This document shows positions 1 to 3,979 of a stretch of 6,318 nt of DNA, one piece after another (within the stretch, counting starts at the first letter, position 1; every line of letters starts with the position of its first letter). The translations under genes were made by a program, and so were the position numbers. The notes beneath the pieces were generated by a model. It worked only from the letters and a program-made list of their open reading frames with translations. It was not told where the DNA came from and searched no databases. Origin of the DNA: DATBGS01 sp036557885 (GTDB taxonomy: Bacteria > Chloroflexota > Ktedonobacteria > Ktedonobacterales > DATBGS01); assembly GCA_036557885.1 (NCBI GenBank), contig DATBGS010000106.1, positions 1 to 6,318 on the forward strand, in the 5' to 3' direction.

Positions 1-255
1 GAACGGCGCAGAGCCAATCAGGGCATGCTCAGCCACGCCAAGCGGGATGCGCTCATAGAGGCTATCGCGGATGGTCGTGACGGGCTGCTCGTCGGGCAAT
101 CCCAGGCTGCCACCCGTCGCGCCCAGCGTGGCAGCGGTTTCGGCGCGTTCGCCCGCCCGCCCGTTTTCGCCAGCCGCGTGATTGGCTTTGGCTCGCCCAC
201 GCTTAGGAGCCGCGTGGCCCGCTGGAGATGCTGCTGGTTGTTCTTGTTCGCTCAT
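1..255 (-). CDS. N-terminal part of a protein cut by the left edge; possible HD-domain phosphohydrolase
   Basis: An uninterrupted minus-strand frame of 85 codons starts at the ATG at 255-253 and stays open to base 1. The first ~57 residues are Ala/Gly/Arg-rich, charged and probably disordered (MSEQEQPAASPAG...). After that the sequence becomes domain-like, with TTIRDSLYERIPLG at about 60-73 followed by VAEHALIGSAPF. This arrangement, an Ile-Arg-Asp start, a short strand, then a helix ending in a Pro-Phe pair, resembles the beginning of HD-superfamily dNTP triphosphohydrolase-like proteins (COG1078-type, where 'IRDP-hG-I ... LID-P-FQRLR' is usual). The catalytic His-Asp motif would lie beyond the edge, so the assignment is tentative. 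No Shine-Dalgarno precedes the ATG, and a candidate promoter lies so close that the mRNA may be leaderless. It is divergent from the MFS transporter gene. Confidence 0.65.
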   Translation of the reverse strand, partial: MSEQEQPAASPAGHAAPKRGRAKANHAAGENGRAGERAETAATLGATGGSLGLPDEQPVTTIRDSLYERIPLGVAEHALIGSAPF

Positions 256-264
256 AGTGGAACA

Positions 265-293
265 ATCGTACAACATAGAGGGCGCGCTGTCCA
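265..293 (-). promoter_or_regulatory. Candidate promoter for the left-edge minus-strand gene
   Basis: On the minus strand a -35-like TGGACA (293-288) is separated by exactly 17 bp from a -10-like TACGAT (270-265). Transcription would begin near 258, only about 3 nt before the ATG at 255. The -35 matches consensus at 5 of 6 positions and the -10 at 4 of 6. This is inference from motif and spacing only. Confidence 0.4.
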
Positions 294-371
294 GCGTCGG
301 GCAATTGAGCCGCCCTTGCAAAACAGCAGTAAATAGTTTGAATCATATCCTCAAGAAAATTTATCTATCTA

Positions 372-400
372 TTGACTTTCTGAACATATCATGTTATAAA
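372..400 (+). promoter_or_regulatory. Extended -10 sigma70-type promoter for the MFS transporter
   Basis: TTGACT (372-377) and TATAAA (395-400) are separated by an ideal 17-bp spacer, and a TG dinucleotide at 392-393 gives an extended -10 element. The surroundings are AT-rich, in contrast to the GC-rich flanking genes. Predicted transcription start is about 406-408, which leaves a leader of roughly 58 nt before the preferred ATG at 465. Confidence 0.75.
383..395. promoter_or_regulatory. Small inverted repeat inside the promoter spacer, possible operator
   Basis: AACAT (383-387) and ATGTT (391-395) form a perfect 5-3-5 inverted repeat lying between the -35 and -10 and touching the -10 element. 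A dimeric repressor bound here would block RNA polymerase, a common arrangement for efflux genes. No regulator gene is visible beside it, and a 5-bp arm can occur by chance in AT-rich DNA. Confidence 0.3.
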
Positions 401-452
401 TTCATCAGCAAACGAGAGCGTGGCAGAACAGGCAGCGCTGTTTCTGCCCAAG

Positions 453-460
453 AAGAGGAA
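453..460 (+). promoter_or_regulatory. Ribosome binding site that decides the MFS start
   Basis: AAGAGGAA sits just upstream of the ATG at 465, with the GAGG core (455-458) 6 nt away. The in-frame GTG at 420 has only a poor GAGAG very close to it and lies only ~13 nt after the predicted transcription start. The ATG is therefore the better start. Confidence 0.65.
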
Positions 461-464
461 CTGG

Positions 465-1751
465 ATGCTCAACACCTTACGCCAGCGCAACTTTGCCCTC
501 CTCTGGATGGGCGGCTTGATCTCGGTGATTGGCGATTGGATACTGGCAACGGGACTGCCTATCTACGTGCTGCTCCTGACTCATTCGGTGCTGGCAACCA
601 GCGGCATCCTCATCGCCGGGCGGCTCCCCAGCCTGCTCTTTGGCGCTGTGGCGGGCGTCTTTGTGGACCGCTGGGACCGCAAGCAGATTATGCTTGTCTG
701 CAATATCCTCTTTGCGCTCTGGCTGGTGCCTCTGCTCTTTGTCACCTCCGCTGATCGCCTATGGATTGTCTACGTTGTCTCGTTTGTCGCTTCCGCCATT
801 GAGCAATTTTTCGTGCCCGCGCAAAATGCCCTGCTGCCCACGCTGGTCAGCCAGGACCAGTTGGTGGCTGCCAATTCGCTCAATTCGCTCAGCAGCAATC
901 TGGCTCGCCTGGTTGGTCCCGCGCTGGGAGGGCTGATCGCCGGAGTGTTTGGTCTGCCGGGGATGGTCTGGGGCGATGCTGCTTCGTTTCTCATGGCCTG
1001 CGCCCTCCTTGCGTTCATCCACGCGAAGCCCACGTCGGCAGAGCGAGCAGAAGCGCGAGCATCAGGCAGCGCGTGGAGCGCCTTCTGGCAGGAGTGGCGC
1101 GATGGGTTACGGCTGGTGCGGCGCGAGCGCACGCTCGCGGTCCTCTTCAGCTTTCAAGCCATCACCAACCTGGGCGAGGGCGTCTTTGGCATCCTGTTCA
1201 TCGTCTTTGTCAACCGCGTGCTGCATGGCGGCGCCTCACAAGTTGGCCTGCTCATGAGCGCGCAAGGCATAGGCGCACTGATCGGCAGCGTCCTGGTGGG
1301 CTGGCTGGGCAGCCGCCTGCTCGCTCCACGCTGGATTGGGTGCTGCACCGTTGCTTTTGGCCTGATTGATCTGGCAATCTTCAATTCGCCTGCCTTTTTC
1401 CCGGTCTTCCTGCTCACGTTTGCCCTGTTTGTGCTGGTTGGCATCCCCGGAGTCGCGGGGTTTACCGGGGTGGCTGCGCTTCAGCAGACCGCGACCCCCG
1501 ATGCCTATCGAGGCCGGGTATCCAGCACGTTTTTCACCACTGGCGCGGTCCTTGCACTGCTTGGCACAACCATCGCGGGCACGCTGGGCGATCATCTGGG
1601 CGTCGTGCTGGTCCTGAATATTCAGGGCTGTGTGTACGTGCTGGCAGGCGTGCTGCTGCTGGTGTTTCTGGCTCGTCCCGCGCTTGAGGAGGCAACCCCG
1701 GTAAGCGTGGAGGCGGCTATCAAGGAATCAACCGCCTCTGCTGGCGACTGA
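465..1751 (+). CDS. MFS transporter, MFS_3-type (efflux/secretion effector family)
   Basis: A 428-residue, very hydrophobic protein with a segment pattern consistent with about 12 membrane helices. It belongs to the major facilitator superfamily, in the branch that includes macrolide-efflux-like and 'transmembrane secretion effector' proteins. Visible family marks are the N-terminal LRQRNFALLW and ISVIGDW (about 5-25), motif A as GVFVDRWDRKQ (64-74) in the loop after helix 2, the FVPAQNALLPTLV and LARLVGPALGG stretch (116-156), and an AYRGRVSS motif (347-354) in the C-terminal half. A hydrophilic central loop at about 187-222 separates the two six-helix halves, and the C-terminal tail is acidic and cytoplasmic. 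Length is normal for the family. The substrate cannot be read from sequence; drug or small-molecule export by proton antiport is the family expectation. A GTG at 420 would add 15 residues but has a weaker ribosome site. It appears monocistronic, with its own promoter and a hairpin after the stop. Confidence 0.92.
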   Translation: MLNTLRQRNFALLWMGGLISVIGDWILATGLPIYVLLLTHSVLATSGILIAGRLPSLLFGAVAGVFVDRWDRKQIMLVCNILFALWLVPLLFVTSADRLWIVYVVSFVASAIEQFFVPAQNALLPTLVSQDQLVAANSLNSLSSNLARLVGPALGGLIAGVFGLPGMVWGDAASFLMACALLAFIHAKPTSAERAEARASGSAWSAFWQEWRDGLRLVRRERTLAVLFSFQAITNLGEGVFGILFIVFVNRVLHGGASQVGLLMSAQGIGALIGSVLVGWLGSRLLAPRWIGCCTVAFGLIDLAIFNSPAFFPVFLLTFALFVLVGIPGVAGFTGVAALQQTATPDAYRGRVSSTFFTTGAVLALLGTTIAGTLGDHLGVVLVLNIQGCVYVLAGVLLLVFLARPALEEATPVSVEAAIKESTASAGD

Positions 1752-1761
1752 TGAAAAGCTG

Positions 1762-1787
1762 CTGGCAGGCATGTACGTGCCTGCCAG
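1762..1787 (+). terminator. Strong hairpin after the MFS gene, without U-tract
   Basis: CTGGCAGGCA (1762-1771) and TGCCTGCCAG (1778-1787) make a perfect 10-bp stem with a 6-nt loop, starting 11 bp after the MFS stop codon. No T-run follows on either strand, so it is not a classical intrinsic terminator. It may stabilise the 3' end of the mRNA or act with Rho or another factor. The rest of the spacer to 1907 shows no gene I can support. Confidence 0.5.
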
Positions 1788-1907
1788 TAACGCTGGCCTC
1801 TCGCCACAACCAGGCTCTCTACATGCTCTCCTCTGTGCCTCTGGTGGGCAGAGTGGCTCCTTCTTCGCACATACAAGGCATACGCTCTATCCTCTCTCCA
1901 GCCCCCA

Positions 1908-1916
1908 TGCTATAAT
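1908..1916 (+). promoter_or_regulatory. Extended -10 promoter for the kinase-like gene
   Basis: TGCTATAAT contains a perfect TATAAT (1911-1916) preceded by the TG of an extended -10. No good -35 is visible at 17 bp (TATCCT at 1888-1893), which is usual for extended -10 promoters. Predicted start of transcription is about 1923, leaving a leader of roughly 68 nt. Confidence 0.6.
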
Positions 1917-1990
1917 CCATCCAAGAGCATAGCATTACGGAACCGCCAGCCAGTCTCATGCTTTGGGCGCGTCGGGAACGAGGAGAGCAG

Positions 1991-3175
1991 ATGCCAACCA
2001 CTGAAGAACTACTGGGCACCATGTTGGGGCACTATCGCCTGGAAAAAGTGCTGAGCAAACAAAGCATGGTAGCGCTCTATCTGGCAACAGACACGGAGCT
2101 TGATCGCCGGGTCGCCATGAAAGTGCTGCTGCCCTGGTCCATCCCCAAGGCCACCCAGAGCGCCTTTATTGATCGCTTTCGCAACGAAGCGCGGCTGACG
2201 GCCACCCTGGACCATCCCAACATCCTCCCCGCCTATGCCTTTACTGCCCAGAATGATCTGGCCTATCTGGTGATGCACTACGCGCCCAATGGCTCGCTGC
2301 ATGATCGGATCAGCGCGGCCAAAGGCGGCAACCCGCTCACGCTGGATGAGGCGGCGTATTATCTGGAGCAGGCGGCAGCGGCGCTGGACTACACGCATAA
2401 GCGCGGCATCATCCACTGCGATGTGCGCCCGCAGCATCTCTACCTCAAAGAGCGCTGGCTGATGTTGGGCGGCTTTGGCAGCGCGAGACAGGCCGCCGAG
2501 ATGTCGGGCAGCGGCCCTTCTGGGCAGGCCACACGGCTGCTCTTTAGCATGCCCAATGACCCGCTGTACCTGGCCCCGGAGCAGGCACAGGGAACAGCCG
2601 TCAGCAAGCTCGCAGACATTTACGCGCTGGGCATGACGCTGCATCAACTGGTCATCCTGAACTCGCCCATCAGCAAAACAGTGGAAGAGGTGGTCAACAA
2701 AGCCATCGCCGCCAGACCCACTGATCGCTACCAGAGCGCGGGCGAACTGGCCGCCGCCTTTCGGACGGCTATCACCGCGCCCGCTGCGGCGCCCGCCACC
2801 AACACGTCGCCAAAGCTCGGTGAAAAACAGACGCGCGTGCCAACCTCTCAGCTGGACATCCCCATCATCTGCCACCAATGCGGCTTTCTGAACAAGCCCC
2901 AGGCCAAGTTTTGCCGCAACGACGGCGTGCGCCTGCCCATCCTTTGCCCGCGCTGCTTCACCCAGAACCGGCCCCAGGCCAAGTTTTGCTTTATAGATGG
3001 AGCCGAACTGGTGCGCACCTGCCCCAAATGCGGCCTTGAGAACCCGGCCAACGCGCAGATATGCCAGCGCGATCAGGTGGAGCTAGTGCGCATTTGTCCT
3101 ATCTGCCGCTACGAAAATCCACTGCGGGCACGTTTCTGCGAGCGCGATGGTGCGCCGCTGATGGCGGGGAGATAG
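1991..3175 (+). CDS. Kinase-fold protein with degraded active site (probable pseudokinase) and four C-terminal zinc ribbons
   Basis: A 394-residue soluble protein. The ATG at 1991 is preferred because AGGAG (1981-1985) lies 5 nt upstream; an in-frame ATG at 1958 lacks such a site. Residues ~15-260 follow the Hanks-type Ser/Thr kinase order: beta-3 Lys in VAMK (Lys44), alpha-C Glu66 in FRNEAR, catalytic loop HCDVRPQH (142-149), LAPE (194-197), DIYALG (209-214) and the RYQSA Arg246. Key residues are missing. The glycine-rich loop is replaced by LSKQSMVALYL, the catalytic-loop Asn is His149, the usual Lys is Arg146, and DFG is Gly161-Phe-Gly. The lobe between residues 214 and 246 is also shorter than in active PknB-type kinases. 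An Ala/Pro linker (~261-290) leads to four CxxC-x10-CxxD units with Cys at 294, 319, 344 and 369. No membrane segment is seen. Likely role: a binding or scaffold protein in signalling. Residual activity is not excluded, since Lys44, Glu66 and Asp144 remain. Confidence 0.88.
   Translation: MPTTEELLGTMLGHYRLEKVLSKQSMVALYLATDTELDRRVAMKVLLPWSIPKATQSAFIDRFRNEARLTATLDHPNILPAYAFTAQNDLAYLVMHYAPNGSLHDRISAAKGGNPLTLDEAAYYLEQAAAALDYTHKRGIIHCDVRPQHLYLKERWLMLGGFGSARQAAEMSGSGPSGQATRLLFSMPNDPLYLAPEQAQGTAVSKLADIYALGMTLHQLVILNSPISKTVEEVVNKAIAARPTDRYQSAGELAAAFRTAITAPAAAPATNTSPKLGEKQTRVPTSQLDIPIICHQCGFLNKPQAKFCRNDGVRLPILCPRCFTQNRPQAKFCFIDGAELVRTCPKCGLENPANAQICQRDQVELVRICPICRYENPLRARFCERDGAPLMAGR
2870..3169 (+). 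repeat. Four tandem 75-bp units encoding zinc ribbons
   Basis: The C-terminal coding region consists of four units of exactly 25 codons starting at 2870, 2945, 3020 and 3095. Each encodes C-x2-C-x10-C-x2-D, usually followed by Gly and a hydrophobic residue. Units 1 and 2 share an identical 19-bp stretch (2896-2914 and 2971-2989, one period apart), pointing to fairly recent internal duplication. Units 3 and 4 are more diverged. The usual fourth zinc ligand Cys is Asp in all four units. Confidence 0.85.
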
Positions 3176-3197
3176 CGCCAGGCAAAGGGAGCGCCAT

Positions 3198-3217
3198 TGA
3201 AGCGTCTCCGCGCTTCA
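3198..3217. terminator. Hairpin between convergent genes, possible weak bidirectional terminator
   Basis: TGAAGCG (3198-3204) and CGCTTCA (3211-3217) form a 7-bp stem with a 6-nt loop in the 39-bp gap between the kinase-like gene and the convergent reductase gene, overlapping the reductase stop codon. There is no T-run on either strand, so terminator function is only suggested by position. Confidence 0.35.
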
Positions 3218-3610
3218 GGCGGCGGGCTGGCTGGGGAGCTTGACAAACTCGTGTGTGCCGTGCAGCCGCAAGATGCGTTTTACCAGGGGAGGGAGCGCAG
3301 CCAGGGCGGTTTGCGCGTCAACGGGTTCCGGCTTCTGGAAGACGTATTCCTGCTTGTGCCAGCGCAGGCTTCCCTGTCCGGCAGCTTGAAGGTTGCGCAG
3401 CCAGTCAACATCTGGCCCATAGGTCAGCGCAATGATAAACCCATCTGGGATTGGCCAGACCATGATCGGTATCTCGTAGGCTTTCCCGCTGCGCCGACCA
3501 ACGTGGCGCAAAAGAGCAAAGGGGCCGCGCGAGGAGTGAGCCAGTGAGCGCAAGACTGGATTGATGAAATGTTTCACAAAGGTGCGCAAGCGCTTGTTGT
3601 CTTTGTGCAT
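3215..3610 (-). CDS. Deazaflavin (F420)-dependent nitroreductase-family protein
   Basis: A 131-residue protein matching the short split-beta-barrel family of F420H2-dependent reductases (Ddn-like, 'nitroreductase family deazaflavin-dependent oxidoreductase'). Recognisable are the GRRSGK motif (38-43) followed by YEIPIMVWPIPDGFIIALTYG, and GPDVDWLRNLQAAG (65-78), the cofactor-binding hallmark of the family. The C-terminal end carries the expected short helix and strand (about 103-125). Members use F420H2 to reduce quinones, nitro compounds or other acceptors in the cytosol or at the membrane face; the substrate here is unknown. The start ATG at 3610 has AGGGG (3623-3619) 8 nt upstream. It lies 43 bp after the stop of the 100-residue gene on the same strand with no clear terminator between, so it may be co-transcribed, but its family has no known link to DNA methylation. 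F420 use is common in Actinobacteria and some Chloroflexota. Confidence 0.88.
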   Translation of the reverse strand: MHKDNKRLRTFVKHFINPVLRSLAHSSRGPFALLRHVGRRSGKAYEIPIMVWPIPDGFIIALTYGPDVDWLRNLQAAGQGSLRWHKQEYVFQKPEPVDAQTALAALPPLVKRILRLHGTHEFVKLPSQPAA

Positions 3611-3653
3611 ATGTCTGACCCCTGCATACGTTGTGCACTCAGAAGGCTGGTTA

Positions 3654-3956
3654 TTACCTGCGGACCTTATTTGTTGATCTATGCGAAGCCGAGTTATACC
3701 AATACAACTCTGTTCGGCTCATCCACTCTTCAGCCAGCGCACTCGCTAAATCTGGGCTGTTAGCCTCCGGGGGTTGAGGCGGGGTATAGCCTATTTCCTT
3801 TTTGATCTCATTGTATTTATTCGCTGCTCCCTTAAGCGTAGCATAGCTGGCGAGAATCTTGCCCTGGTGGATAATGTAAAATTTTCTTGATTCTGGGGTA
3901 CGATCTGAATCTTGTTCAATAAAAAGATCAATATCAGGAATCCCTTGCTTGTGCAT
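3654..3956 (-). CDS. Small 100-residue protein of unknown family, downstream partner of the methyltransferase
   Basis: I do not recognise this family. The start at ATG 3956 is supported by GGAGGG (3966-3961) just upstream; a longer version from 3977 would lose that site and overlap the methyltransferase stop. Residues 1-24 are acidic and polar (DIDLFIEQDSD). Residues 25-57 (RKFYIIHQGKILASYATLKG, then AANKYNEIKKEIGY) look like a beta-hairpin followed by a helix. A Pro-rich linker (TPPQPPEANSP, 58-68) follows, then a helix (LASALAEEWMSRTELYWYN) and a basic tail ending KVRR. There are no Cys residues, signal peptide or membrane helix, and no PD-(D/E)xK, HNH or GIY-YIG nuclease motif. It begins 23 bp after the methyltransferase stop and shares its lower GC, so the pair looks like an operon. 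A specificity, regulatory or inhibitory partner is possible but is inference. Confidence 0.75.
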   Translation of the reverse strand: MHKQGIPDIDLFIEQDSDRTPESRKFYIIHQGKILASYATLKGAANKYNEIKKEIGYTPPQPPEANSPDLASALAEEWMSRTELYWYNSASHRSTNKVRR

Positions 3957-3960
3957 ACAT

Positions 3961-3966
3961 CCCTCC
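3961..3966 (-). promoter_or_regulatory. Strong ribosome binding site of the 100-residue gene
   Basis: GGAGGG on the minus strand stands 4 nt (core GGAGG 5 nt) before the ATG at 3956, inside the 23-bp gap after the methyltransferase stop. It fixes the start and indicates independent, efficient translation of the small protein. Confidence 0.7.
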
Positions 3967-3979
3967 GTCGCAAGCAAAA

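Noticed and set aside
420..464. GTG start of the MFS gene at 420
   Set aside because: The ATG at 465 has a better Shine-Dalgarno and begins where family members usually begin; the GTG is only ~13 nt after the predicted transcription start.
182..754. 190-residue plus-strand frame overlapping the promoter and the MFS start
   Set aside because: It crosses the promoter and the divergent gene start, and its second half is a frame-shifted reading of the MFS gene.
2009..2878. 289-residue open frame on the minus strand under the kinase-like gene
   Set aside because: It is antisense to a clearly recognisable protein, has no domain and is rich in residues typical of GC-rich shadow frames.
3654..3956. 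Restriction endonuclease as the partner of the methyltransferase
   Set aside because: The protein is only 100 residues and lacks PD-(D/E)xK, HNH, GIY-YIG or PLD motifs.
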